A stretch of DNA of 55,759 nt from Nitrospira sp. CR1.2 (lineage in GTDB: Bacteria > Nitrospirota > Nitrospiria > Nitrospirales > Nitrospiraceae): NCBI GenBank assembly GCA_014055495.1, contig WIAG01000023.1:1-55759 (forward strand), read 5' to 3'. This document shows, one piece after another, positions 8,985 through 17,543 of this stretch; position 1 is the first letter of the stretch; every line of letters begins with the position of its first letter. The position numbers and the translations under genes were made by a program. The notes beneath the pieces were generated by a model. That model had not been told where the DNA came from. It saw only the letters and a list, made by a program, of their open reading frames with translations, and did not search any database.

Positions 8985-10703
8985 ATGCCCTCTCGAATCA
9001 GACTCGACCTCAGCACCCAGAACCCCGACTTGCAAGACGGGTTACAAGCGCGCATCCACGACCCGCTCTGGATGTTGGGACGTCAATGGCAGTTCGGCGA
9101 GTTCAACGGGGCCGATGCCGGTTCGCCTGCCGCCGCGCAGGTGATCGTGGACACCGCCGCCGTCACGCGCTACCAGCCGGGACCACGCTCCGGCCCGCAT
9201 CCGGCTAGGCCCTATGCAGCCGCCGGCCTGGCGTTGGAAACACTTGTGGAGGCAGAGCTGGTCACGGATGACGCACGCCCCAACTGGCGGCTCGCGGCCG
9301 AATCGGGGCGGCATCTCCTCCGCCTGCTGGAAACGGCCAGGCTCGGGCCCACCCGCGCCCAGTGGTTGGCTAGTACGTACGTCCTGGCCGCCCCCACCGC
9401 AGAACAGGCCAAGCAGTTCGACGCTGCGAGCCTGTCCTTCATCCGCGTGCTGAGCGGCCGTACCGTTGACGGCTTGCGGTTCGCTGCGCGCATGAGAGGG
9501 CTGCAAGCCGGTAACCGATTGAATGAGGTCTTTCGGGACGTGCCGCTCGATCAGGTGACCGAGGTGGATCGCCCGAAGATTCTCGCTACCCTGACCGCCT
9601 GGCTGACCTGGCTCGACGGGCTTTTTCAACAGGGCACGGCGCCCTCCGCCTGGATTCCTGAACGGATGGAGTACGCCCTCAGTGTCTCCGCCAAGACGAC
9701 GTCGAGCGAAGTGGTGCTCACCGCGCCGGAATATCTGGATGGACGGTTGGACTGGTTTTCGTTCACGACACGTTCAGGCACCGGTCTGGGCGCCACCGAA
9801 AGCCATACCTCTCTTACGGAGTCCTTTCTCCCCGCACCGGTCTCGTTTCGCGGCATGCCCTCCGCGCGCTTGTGGGAATTCGAAGACGGCGCCGTCAATT
9901 TTGCAAGCGTCCAGGCAGCACCGCAGGACCTGGCGCGCCTGCTGCTCGTGAAGTTCGCACTGGAATACAGCAACGATTGGTTCCTCCTGCCGCTCGAACT
10001 TCCCGTCGGGACAGTTTCACGGGTCCGCGCGCTCGTCGTGACCAACACGTTCGGCGAACGGTTCCTCATTTCCCACACGACCGACGTGGATGGGCCCACC
10101 ACGCCCTGGCGCATGTTCAGCCTCACGAACGATACACAGAAGTTGTTCTTCTTACCGCCCGTGTTGGGACCGATGCTGGAAAGCCGGCCGGTGGAAGACC
10201 TGTCGTTGTTGAAAGATGAAATGGCCAACGTGGCCTGGGCCGTCGAGCGAGTCGTCGAAAGCGCCGCCGGTCGCCCGTTAGAGCGTCATGAAGCCTATCA
10301 AGAAACGCTGGCGGAACAGCCGCCTGCCCCTGCCGCTGACGGCGCACCGCTGACGTACCGGCTCGGCACCACGGTGCCGGACTATTGGATTCCGTTGCTC
10401 CCGGTAAAAGACGGCACCACCTTGCGGCTCAAACGCGGCGTCCTTCCGGCATTCGGCGAGGGCGGCATTCAGGGTCTGCAACTTCCGAAGGGGCGTCTAC
10501 TTGAACCGAACCGCGAGTTGCTGCTGTATGAGGAAGAGGTGCCTCGCGAAGGAGCTCGCGTCACCAGAAGCTATCAATACGCGCGCTGGATCGACGGGAC
10601 CACGCATCTCTGGATCGGCCGGCGCAAGAGCCCGGGCCGCGGCGAAGGGTCGAGTGGGCTCCAGTTCGATGTGGCGGAGAAAAGGGAGGAAGGGAATTCG
10701 TAG
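8985..10703 (+). CDS. Conserved protein of unknown function, 572 aa, block member 4
   Basis: ATG 8985 follows the previous stop by two bases, and its Shine-Dalgarno (AGGAG) lies inside the end of the upstream gene, so the two are translationally coupled. The N-terminus has a striking conserved-looking stretch: STQNPDLQDGLQARIHDPLW, immediately followed by MLGRQWQFGEFNGADAGSP (residues 7-47). Later parts contain EYSNDWFLLPLELPVGT and a C-terminal region with YQYARWIDGTTHLWIGRRK. I remember the DPLWM-RQWQ-GEF pattern from uncharacterised proteins but cannot attach a function. It is the last gene of the block; about 420 bp without a gene follows. Confidence 0.85.
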   Translation: MPSRIRLDLSTQNPDLQDGLQARIHDPLWMLGRQWQFGEFNGADAGSPAAAQVIVDTAAVTRYQPGPRSGPHPARPYAAAGLALETLVEAELVTDDARPNWRLAAESGRHLLRLLETARLGPTRAQWLASTYVLAAPTAEQAKQFDAASLSFIRVLSGRTVDGLRFAARMRGLQAGNRLNEVFRDVPLDQVTEVDRPKILATLTAWLTWLDGLFQQGTAPSAWIPERMEYALSVSAKTTSSEVVLTAPEYLDGRLDWFSFTTRSGTGLGATESHTSLTESFLPAPVSFRGMPSARLWEFEDGAVNFASVQAAPQDLARLLLVKFALEYSNDWFLLPLELPVGTVSRVRALVVTNTFGERFLISHTTDVDGPTTPWRMFSLTNDTQKLFFLPPVLGPMLESRPVEDLSLLKDEMANVAWAVERVVESAAGRPLERHEAYQETLAEQPPAPAADGAPLTYRLGTTVPDYWIPLLPVKDGTTLRLKRGVLPAFGEGGIQGLQLPKGRLLEPNRELLLYEEEVPREGARVTRSYQYARWIDGTTHLWIGRRKSPGRGEGSSGLQFDVAEKREEGNS

Positions 10704-11123
10704 TCGCCATTGACTCAAAATCAGTTGGCGGTTTAGACCGAGAGGGATGAGTTTAGAGTGATGCCACCCCGCCACCGGTGCGGATTGATCAAATCTCCTC
10801 CGTGCCTTCACCTGCCTCCAAAGCCACCGCGTAGGAAGAACGCCGACAGCTGAAACCCTACACTCCTATGGATTTCCCCAGACTCCTACCCGAGTCCAAC
10901 CTACAGACATTTCAAAAATCACTGCTACTTTTACAAGATGATGACGTTCGACCGCAGGCTCGTCGCGCCGGTATCCTCCGGCATCATCGTGAACCTGCGG
11001 GCGAGCCATGACGCCTGTGGATGATGGTCAGGACTGCGACGTCTGCAGCACTGATTGGTTACGACTTCCGACTGGGTCCTGTGTCAGCTGAGCCGTAGAC
11101 CGAATGAAGGAGTAAGAAGTCTC
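10704..11123. other. Gene-free interval with a 20-bp-spaced direct repeat and small hairpins
   Basis: No credible reading frame lies here. Two copies of ACTCCTAY (10862-10869 and 10882-10889) sit exactly 20 bp apart, two helical turns, a spacing typical of sites for a dimeric regulator. Further right, GCCGG-TATCCT-CCGGC forms a short hairpin, enclosed by a longer loose GGCTCG/CGAGCC pairing. The stretch is a plausible promoter/regulatory region for the hemerythrin-like gene, but I cannot identify convincing -35/-10 boxes. Confidence 0.35.
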
Positions 11124-11606
11124 ATGACAAATTTAACCTCGACGCTGAGATTACAACATTTGTTCATCTCGAACTTGTTGGAAGCGGCGCAGTGGATTGG
11201 CGTTGAAAAACTGGACGCGCAGAGGAAATTGAAAGCGGCGAAGATCCACCTCTTGGCGCACTTTAAATTAGAAGACACGCTCTTGTATCCCGTCTTATTC
11301 GAAGCCGCCGAAAAGAATACGGAGTTGAAGTACACGCTGCAATTCCTTGAGAAAGACATGGCAGGCGTCTCGAAAGTGATGATGAGCTTTTTTGAACAGT
11401 GCCACATCGGGAGTACGCACCATCACACGACAGTGGACGTTGGGAACATTCTCTTTCTCTTACAAACACGGATACGTCGAGAGGAAGACACGCTGTTCGC
11501 GGAATTCGATAAGCTTCGGACGGCGGCTCGGATCGTGGTCGCTCGACAGATCACTGATTCCGGGCTTCCCATGGGGGCTTCCTGTCCTCCAATCCACCAC
11601 CTGTGA
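11124..11606 (+). CDS. Hemerythrin HHE-like protein, third His motif altered
   Basis: Small four-helix protein of 160 aa. ATG 11124 is chosen over an upstream TTG at 11055 because AAGGAG lies about 11 bases ahead of it. Hemerythrin-like features are RLQHLF (His12), IHLLAHFKLEDTLLYP (His42, His46, Glu50) and a C-terminal helix RIRREEDTLFAEF. In the HHE family the last helix normally supplies His followed by Glu residues that ligand a di-iron centre; here an Arg stands where the His is expected, although the downstream acids and the LF remain. The family binds oxygen, NO or iron. Whether this copy binds a normal di-iron site is doubtful. Cytoplasmic; apparently monocistronic. Confidence 0.65.
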   Translation: MTNLTSTLRLQHLFISNLLEAAQWIGVEKLDAQRKLKAAKIHLLAHFKLEDTLLYPVLFEAAEKNTELKYTLQFLEKDMAGVSKVMMSFFEQCHIGSTHHHTTVDVGNILFLLQTRIRREEDTLFAEFDKLRTAARIVVARQITDSGLPMGASCPPIHHL

Positions 11607-11692
11607 GCGACGTGGTCCCAGAACTCTTTTTGTTGAGCGATGGCGGTGAAAACAGAACCAGAAGGTCGTGTGGTGCTGGACCAATCGCGGGT

Positions 11693-11721
11693 TTGACACG
11701 TTCGTCCCAGGGCGATATCGT
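11693..11721 (+). promoter_or_regulatory. Possible sigma-70 promoter, TTGACA-17-TATCGT
   Basis: A perfect -35 hexamer at 11693-11698, a 17-bp spacer and a 4/6 -10 hexamer at 11716-11721. The expected start point falls about at 11728, the ATG of the small membrane-peptide frame. Confidence 0.3.
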
Positions 11722-11727
11722 GATCGT

Positions 11728-11871
11728 ATGTTCGCTCGTCTCTTCTCAATACTGTCGCTCGCGACCCTGGCGGTCCTGTTCAAGCGACTGGTGACACGCA
11801 AACCTCCATCACGCCCCTACCGCAAGGCAGAATCCAAGTGGCCTAGCCGAAGCTACCGCGAACCTTCCTGA
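11728..11871 (+). CDS. Possible 47-aa single-helix membrane peptide
   Basis: ATG 11728 opens a short frame whose residues 2-18 are hydrophobic (FARLFSILSLATLAVLF), followed by a strongly basic, Pro/Ser-rich tail, the layout of an inner-membrane small protein with a cytoplasmic positive tail. No Shine-Dalgarno is visible, but a TTGACA (11693-11698) and TATCGT (11716-11721) spaced 17 bp would start RNA at or near the ATG itself, which would make it leaderless. Nothing else supports it, so it could be chance. The rest of 11607-11940 shows no gene. Confidence 0.3.
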   Translation: MFARLFSILSLATLAVLFKRLVTRKPPSRPYRKAESKWPSRSYREPS

Positions 11872-11940
11872 ATTCTGCTGCGGCACCAGAGTGAGTCATC
11901 ACCCACAACGGACTCAGACCGATATCCGTTGCGGCATCCT

Positions 11941-12432
11941 TTACCCCTGCAATCGACTCCAGAGTTTCTCGAGCGTGTTGACGAACGTTTTACATTCCTG
12001 GTCGGTCAGGTCGGAAAACAGTTCCGCCACCTGTTCCTTATATTCCGTGCAGCGCGGTGAGAGCTCGGTCATGACTTTGTCGGAGAGTTCAATGACGGTA
12101 GCGCGGCGATCGGTGGGATGTCGTCTCCGCACGACCAATCCGTCATTTTCCAGCGAATCGACCAGCGCCGTGACGTTGGTGGCCGTGACGCCGAGTTCCT
12201 TCTTGAGCTCGCTCATGATCCGGGGGCCGCGCTCGTGAATCGAGCCGAGGATGCGCAACCGTTGCGGCGACAACCCTTTTTCCACCAACAGCGATTCCGA
12301 CCACCGTTGATAGGCCGGAGCGAAGCTCCACAACAGCTCAACCATCCGATGCCGGGGCAACGTCGAGATGCAGGGCGAGACGGAGAGTGCCTTCACGGAT
12401 TTCGATCGCGGGGAAACTTTAAGAGGTTTCAT
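11941..12432 (-). CDS. MarR-family transcriptional regulator
   Basis: About 163 aa with a MarR winged helix-turn-helix: LSPQRLRILGSIHERGP leading into the recognition segment ELGVTATNVTALVDSLENDG, then the wing LVVRRRHPTDRRATVIEL (the DRR motif is characteristic). It would act as a dimeric DNA-binding repressor released by small ligands. It is divergent from the RND efflux genes that begin at 12617, the classic arrangement for local control of an efflux pump. ATG 12432 is chosen; a GTG at 12465 is possible, but its purine-rich site is too close. Only a weak ribosome site is visible for either. Confidence 0.85.
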   Translation of the reverse strand: MKPLKVSPRSKSVKALSVSPCISTLPRHRMVELLWSFAPAYQRWSESLLVEKGLSPQRLRILGSIHERGPRIMSELKKELGVTATNVTALVDSLENDGLVVRRRHPTDRRATVIELSDKVMTELSPRCTEYKEQVAELFSDLTDQECKTFVNTLEKLWSRLQG

Positions 12433-12505
12433 CGTGAGCACCACGGTACTGCAACAACGCGACACCTTTCAATCATAAATTATTCATAGCTGTATCATTC
12501 ATATA

Positions 12506-12535
12506 TTGACTATGTTTTGCAGCGTGCCGGATACT
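12506..12535 (+). promoter_or_regulatory. Putative promoter of the RND efflux operon
   Basis: TTGACT (12506-12511), 18-bp spacer, GATACT (12530-12535). It lies in the AT-rich part of the marR/RND intergenic space, pointing at the adaptor gene, with a predicted leader of roughly 75 bases. Confidence 0.45.
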
Positions 12536-12563
12536 GCACGACACAACATGTCATAACACGTCG

Positions 12564-12577
12564 AGTCAGGCCTGACT
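12564..12577. promoter_or_regulatory. 14-bp perfect palindrome, candidate MarR operator
   Basis: AGTCAGGCCTGACT is a perfect palindrome placed about 20-30 bp downstream of the predicted start point of the RND operon and upstream of its ATG. The position suits a roadblock or repressor site. That the divergent MarR protein binds it is inference; MarR sites are usually AT-richer. Confidence 0.35.
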
Positions 12578-12616
12578 GACTTTAGGATTCTCGACCACTC
12601 TTCCAACGGGTACACC

Positions 12617-13786
12617 ATGCGCACGATCCGATCTACATCCTGGTTTTTCGCAGTGCTGCTGACGGCGGCCGGCTGTAATAACGAACAGGCCAGCAGCGGC
12701 GGCCAAGCGCCTCCTCCCCCTGAAGTCGGGGTCGCGCAGGTGATCTCGAAATCGGTCCAACAATGGGACGAATACACCGGCCGCATCAGCGCCATCGACA
12801 CAGTCGAGTTACGCCCACGGGCCAGCGGCTACGTGCAGAAAGTCGCCTATAAGGAAGGCCAGGATGTGAAACAGGGCGAGTTAATGTTCCTGATCGACCC
12901 CCGTCCCTACCGCGCCGCATTGGACAATGCCCAGGCGCAACTGGCGCGCGCGCGCGTCGCGCAGCAGCTGGAGACCATCCGCAACACACGCGCACAGGCC
13001 CTGATCACCGACAACGCGATCTCGCACGAGGAACTCGACTTGCGGCGTGCCGCCCAGGCGCAAAGCGCGGCGGATGTCCATGCCGCCGAAGCCGCAGTGG
13101 CTACAGCGAAACTCAACCTGTCTTTCACCGAGGTACGGGCCCCGGTCTCGGGACGGGCGAGCCGAGCGTTGGTGACGGTCGGCAATCTCGCAACTGCCGA
13201 CGACACCCTGCTCACGACGGTGGTCTCGCAGGACCCGATGTACGTGTATTTCGACGCCGACGAAAACAGTTACCTGCGCTACAGGGAGCAGGAACGCAAG
13301 AATGAGCGCAGCGCGCAGGACAATGCCGTCCACGTCGGCCTCGCCAACGAAACCGGTTATCCACATACCGGCCGGGTCGATTTTCTCGACACGCAGGTAA
13401 ACCCCACCCTCGGCACCGTCCGCGCTCGCGCCCTGTTGCCCAATCCCGACCGCATCTTGACTCCCGGACTTTTTGCGCGCGTGCGGTTCGTCAGCGGCCA
13501 AAAGGCACAGGCGCTCTTGATCGACGACAAGGCCATTCTGACTGATCAGGATCGCAAATACGTGTATGCGGTCGACAAGGAAGGCAACGCGCAGCGGAAA
13601 GACGTCGTGCTGGGCGGCATGGTCGATGGATTGCGCGTGGTGCAGTCAGGCCTCACACGGGATGACAGAATTGTCGTAGTCGGCCTGCAGAAAGTCTTTT
13701 ATCCGGGCATGCCGGTTACACCGGCGGAGGTCCCGATGGACAAACCGTCGGCGCCGTCCATTCCCCCAGCCATGATCGGGAAGTAG
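12617..13786 (+). CDS. RND efflux periplasmic adaptor (membrane fusion) lipoprotein
   Basis: 389 aa. The N-terminus is a lipoprotein signal, with LLTAAGC placing the lipidated Cys near residue 21. The rest follows the AcrA/MexA plan: a beta-barrel/lipoyl start (VQQWDEYTGRISAIDTVELR, GYVQKVAYKEGQDVKQGE), an alpha-hairpin rich in Ala/Gln (DNAQAQLARARVAQQLE), the second lipoyl half (LSFTEVRAPVSGRASRALV), and a C-terminal barrel (TLGTVRARALLPNP, LTPGLFARVRF). It links the inner-membrane pump to an outer-membrane channel. The pump gene starts 12 bp later, so they form one operon. No outer-membrane factor is encoded in this window. Confidence 0.93.
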   Translation: MRTIRSTSWFFAVLLTAAGCNNEQASSGGQAPPPPEVGVAQVISKSVQQWDEYTGRISAIDTVELRPRASGYVQKVAYKEGQDVKQGELMFLIDPRPYRAALDNAQAQLARARVAQQLETIRNTRAQALITDNAISHEELDLRRAAQAQSAADVHAAEAAVATAKLNLSFTEVRAPVSGRASRALVTVGNLATADDTLLTTVVSQDPMYVYFDADENSYLRYREQERKNERSAQDNAVHVGLANETGYPHTGRVDFLDTQVNPTLGTVRARALLPNPDRILTPGLFARVRFVSGQKAQALLIDDKAILTDQDRKYVYAVDKEGNAQRKDVVLGGMVDGLRVVQSGLTRDDRIVVVGLQKVFYPGMPVTPAEVPMDKPSAPSIPPAMIGK

Positions 13787-13798
13787 GGAGCGCCGGCT

Positions 13799-16700
13799 AT
13801 GGACTTTTCTAAGTTCTTCATCGATCGGCCGATCTTCGCTGCGGTGCTCTCGATCGTGATTTTCGCCGCCGGCTTGATCGCCATTCCCATCCTTCCGATC
13901 AGCGAGTACCCCGAAGTCGTCCCACCCGCCGTGATTGTGCGCGCCATTTACCCGGGCGCCAATCCCAAGGTCATCGCCGAAACCGTGTCCACGCCGCTCG
14001 AAGAACAGATCAACGGCGTCGAGAACATGATGTACATGAAGTCGGTGGCCGGCTCCGATGGCGTGTTGCAGATGACGATCACCTTCCGTCCCGGTACCGA
14101 TCCGGATGCTGCCCAGGTACAGGTGCAAAACCGCGTCAGCCAGGCCTTGTCGCGCCTGCCGTCGGAAGTGGTCAGCCTTGGTGTGACAACGCAGAAACAG
14201 TCGCCGACCTTCTTGGTGATGGTCCAACTTCTCTCCCCGGAGGGGAAATACGACGCCCTCTACCTGCGCAATTACGCCAACATCAAAATCAAGGATGAAC
14301 TGGCGCGCTTGCCCGGCGTCGGCCAGGTGCAGATTTTCGGCAGCGGCGACTATGCGATGCGTATCTGGCTCAACCCCGACAAGATCGCGTCGCGCGGGAT
14401 GACCGCGAGTGACGTCGTCGCCGCCGTGCGGGAACAAAACCTCCAGGTCTCGGCCGGGCAGCTTGGCGCGGAACCGATTGCGAAAGACACCGACTTCCTC
14501 ATTTCCATCAATGCCCAAGGTCGCCTTCGGACGGCCCAGGAGTTCGGTAATGTCGTGTTGAAAATCGGTGCGGGTGGTGAGGTCGTCCGCCTCTCCGACG
14601 TGGCGCGCCTCGAACTCGGCGCCAACGACTATACGTTGCGCGGGCAGCTCGACAATCAAGACGCCCCGCCCATCGGTATCTTCCAGGCCCCAGGGGCGAA
14701 CGCGCTGACCGTCCGCGATGCCGTGATCGCCAAAATGGAAGAACTGAAAACACGCTTTCCTCCCGGCCTCACCTACCGATCGGACTACGACACCACGGTG
14801 TTCGTGCGTGATTCCATTCAGGCCGTCGTCCAGACGCTGATGGAAGCGATCCTGCTCGTCGTACTCGTCGTCATCCTGTTTCTACAAACCTGGCGCGCCT
14901 CGATCATTCCGCTGATCGCCGTGCCGGTGTCCGTGGTCGGCACGTTTGCCGCGCTGTACCTGTTTGGTTTTTCGATCAATACACTCACCCTCTTCGGCCT
15001 CGTCCTCGCGATCGGGATCGTCGTGGATGACGCGATCGTCGTGGTGGAAAACGTCGAACGCAATATCGAAGAAGGACGCACACCGCTTCAAGCGGCACAC
15101 CAGGCGATGCAGGAAGTGTCGGGCCCGATCGTCGCCATCGCGCTCGTGTTGTGCGCCGTGTTCGTGCCGATGGCCTTTCTCAGCGGCGTCACCGGTCAGT
15201 TCTACAAACAGTTCGCCGTGACGATTGCCATCTCGACGGTGATCTCGGCCGTCAATTCACTGACCCTCTCGCCGGCCCTGGCGGCTAAACTGCTCAAAGG
15301 CCACGGGGCACCGAAAGATGTCCTTTCACGGTCGATCGAACGTCTATTCGGCTGGGTCTTCCGGCCGTTCAACCTATTCTTCAAGGCCAGTTCCAGTGGG
15401 TATCAAGGCACGGTCTCACGCACATTGACCCATCGCGGTTCTGTGTTTGCCGTGTACGCCCTACTGTTGGTCGTCACAGGCATGCTCTTCCAAGCAGTCC
15501 CCCGGGGCTTCATTCCCACCCAGGACAAGTTGTATCTGATGGCCGGGGTGAAACTGCCGGAAGGCGCCTCGCTCGACCGCACTGATGCGGTGTTGCGGCA
15601 GGTCGTCGCGATCAGCAAAACCGTGGACGGTGTCGCGCACGTGGTGGCCATGACCGGCCTGAATCCGTTGCAGTTTACGAACACACCGAACTACGGCATC
15701 GCCTTCCTCATCTTGAAGCCGTTCGACGAGCGCCACCGCAGCGCCAAGGACATCAGCGAGGAAATGAATCAGAAGATCTCCGCCATCAAGGAAGGCATCA
15801 CCTTTGTGTTGATGCCGCCGCCGATTCTCGGACTCGGCAACGGCGCGGGATATGGACTCTTCGTAGAAGACCGGGCGGGACTCGGCTTCGGGGCACTGCA
15901 GAATGCCGTCGGCGCCCTGCAAGGGGCGGTCATGCAGACTCCCGGGATGGGGTACCCGATTTCCGGCTATCAGGCCAACGTGCCGCAGCTTGATGCCGAG
16001 GTGGACCGCGTCAAAACCAAGACCCAGGGCATTGCGTTGACGGACCTGTTTGCCACGATGCAGATCTACCTCGGCTCCGCCTACGTGAACGACTTCAACC
16101 TGTTCGGCCGCACCTGGCGCGTGTATGCACAAGCCGACGGCGATTTTCGAGGCAAGGTCGAGGACATCGCCAATCTCAAAACACGCAACGACCGCGGCGA
16201 CATGGTCCCCATCGGCTCGATGGTGAAATTCAGCCAAACCTATGGGCCCGATCCTGTCCTGCGCTACAACGGCTATCCCGCAGCGGATTTTATGGGAGAG
16301 GCCGATCCCACCACGTTCTCATCGGCACAGGCGATGGATACCATTCGCGACATCGCCGGAAGAGTGCTGCCGAACGGGATGACCATTGAATGGACCGATT
16401 TGAGCTTTCAGGAAGCATCGCAAGGAAAGGCAGCCCTGCTGGTGTTCCCCGTCGCCATCCTGTTGGCCTTCCTCGTCCTCGCCGCACTGTACGAGTCCTG
16501 GACCTTGCCGCTGGCGGTGATCCTGATCGTGCCCATGTGCATGCTGTGCGCACTCGCCGGCGTCAAACTCACCGGCGGCGACAACAATACCTTCGTGCAG
16601 GTCGGCCTGGTCGTGCTGATGGGTTTGGCGTGCAAAAACGCGATTCTGATCGTCGAGTTTGCACGTGAGTTGGAACTGCAGGGGATGGGCATCGTCGAGG

Positions 16701-17005
16701 CGGCCCTTGAATCCTGCCGGCTGCGTTTGCGGCCGATCGTGATGACCTCGGTCGCCTTTATCGCCGGCACGATTCCACTCGTGCTCTCACATGGCGCCGG
16801 TGCGGAAGTGCGTTCCGCCACAGGCATCACCGTGTTCGCCGGGATGATCGGCGTCACCCTGTTCGGCTTATTTCTCACCCCGGTGTTTTATGTCGGCCTC
16901 CGCACGCTGTCAGGGCGCGCGCTGATCAGGCACGATGCTGGACTGGAATCAGCACCCATGGAAGGGCAGTTGAGCGGGGGCGCATACGAACGGCATGAAC
17001 CGTAA
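13799..17005 (+). CDS. RND (HAE1-type) multidrug efflux permease
   Basis: 1068 aa, the usual length for AcrB/MexF-type proton-driven trimeric pumps. The start MDFSKFFIDRPIFAAVLS is typical of the family, with the first membrane helix followed by the porter domain, the central helices with the proton-relay signature GIVVDDAIVVVENVERN (paired Asp), a second large periplasmic loop, and the second helix bundle ending GVTLFGLFLTPVFYV. It exports hydrophobic or amphipathic compounds using the proton gradient, together with the adaptor just upstream. Overall character is closest to MexF/OqxB-like pumps (inference). The substrate cannot be read from sequence. Confidence 0.93.
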   Translation: MDFSKFFIDRPIFAAVLSIVIFAAGLIAIPILPISEYPEVVPPAVIVRAIYPGANPKVIAETVSTPLEEQINGVENMMYMKSVAGSDGVLQMTITFRPGTDPDAAQVQVQNRVSQALSRLPSEVVSLGVTTQKQSPTFLVMVQLLSPEGKYDALYLRNYANIKIKDELARLPGVGQVQIFGSGDYAMRIWLNPDKIASRGMTASDVVAAVREQNLQVSAGQLGAEPIAKDTDFLISINAQGRLRTAQEFGNVVLKIGAGGEVVRLSDVARLELGANDYTLRGQLDNQDAPPIGIFQAPGANALTVRDAVIAKMEELKTRFPPGLTYRSDYDTTVFVRDSIQAVVQTLMEAILLVVLVVILFLQTWRASIIPLIAVPVSVVGTFAALYLFGFSINTLTLFGLVLAIGIVVDDAIVVVENVERNIEEGRTPLQAAHQAMQEVSGPIVAIALVLCAVFVPMAFLSGVTGQFYKQFAVTIAISTVISAVNSLTLSPALAAKLLKGHGAPKDVLSRSIERLFGWVFRPFNLFFKASSSGYQGTVSRTLTHRGSVFAVYALLLVVTGMLFQAVPRGFIPTQDKLYLMAGVKLPEGASLDRTDAVLRQVVAISKTVDGVAHVVAMTGLNPLQFTNTPNYGIAFLILKPFDERHRSAKDISEEMNQKISAIKEGITFVLMPPPILGLGNGAGYGLFVEDRAGLGFGALQNAVGALQGAVMQTPGMGYPISGYQANVPQLDAEVDRVKTKTQGIALTDLFATMQIYLGSAYVNDFNLFGRTWRVYAQADGDFRGKVEDIANLKTRNDRGDMVPIGSMVKFSQTYGPDPVLRYNGYPAADFMGEADPTTFSSAQAMDTIRDIAGRVLPNGMTIEWTDLSFQEASQGKAALLVFPVAILLAFLVLAALYESWTLPLAVILIVPMCMLCALAGVKLTGGDNNTFVQVGLVVLMGLACKNAILIVEFARELELQGMGIVEAALESCRLRLRPIVMTSVAFIAGTIPLVLSHGAGAEVRSATGITVFAGMIGVTLFGLFLTPVFYVGLRTLSGRALIRHDAGLESAPMEGQLSGGAYERHEP

Positions 17006-17543
17006 GACGCTGAGCCTAATCGCCACATGATCCTCCTGAAATCCATACCCTTCTCACCCACATTGTCTCCATTGGCGGACATCGTGATCGTGCAGCCCTA
17101 CGCGCTGCAGTGCAATGTCAGGCACTTCGCCGTCGTACTGCCATCCGATGCTCCAACAGTTCGTCGAGCTCTACCGCAGCTCAGACTGTGAAAGAGGACA
17201 TGGTGCAATGATGAACGTGGGCCCCTGCTTCGCAGGCTCCTTCCTCGCAACGCTCCACGGTCAGGTTCGTTGAGGTCCAGCGCTTTCTGTTTCAACCTGC
17301 AACACTGCATCCGCCTGTATCGCTTTTTTTCCTACGCCGTATCTGAAGCGATACGTCATCAGGCAGAGGCACTTGTGACAGCAGCATCGACGAGCCTCGA
17401 CAGGCCTCTCAGGTGAGCTCTTTCTGCTCCCAGGATGACGTGGCATCGATCCTGCTCTGAACACACTACGTACTCACTGTCTCACTCGGTTCGTCACCCG
17501 GCGTCGTGTTTCGCACACACATCGCGCCATGAAAGGAGTTCCC
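17006..17543. other. Long gene-free interval
   Basis: About 540 bp with no convincing gene. A 21-codon frame starting ATGATGAACGTG at about 17211 has no clear support. The notable content is the inverted repeat at 17317-17354, listed separately. The right end carries the ribosome site of the next gene (AAAGGAG, 17532-17538). Confidence 0.4.
17317..17354 (+). repeat. Overlapping alternative hairpins (possible attenuator)
   Basis: GTATCGCTT (17317-17325) and AAGCGATAC (17346-17354) are perfect 9-bp arms around a 20-base loop that holds a run of T. Inside, CGTATC and GATACG form a second, mutually exclusive 6-bp hairpin with loop TGAAGC. Two competing stems in a leader about 190 bp before a secreted-protein gene look like a switch, though no ligand domain is recognised. 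Confidence 0.35.

Noticed and set aside
1-10703. Interpretation of the large-protein block as a phage tail or contractile injection system
   Set aside because: No sheath, tube, baseplate, spike or AAA-ATPase motif is visible in these proteins, so the label cannot be supported from this window.
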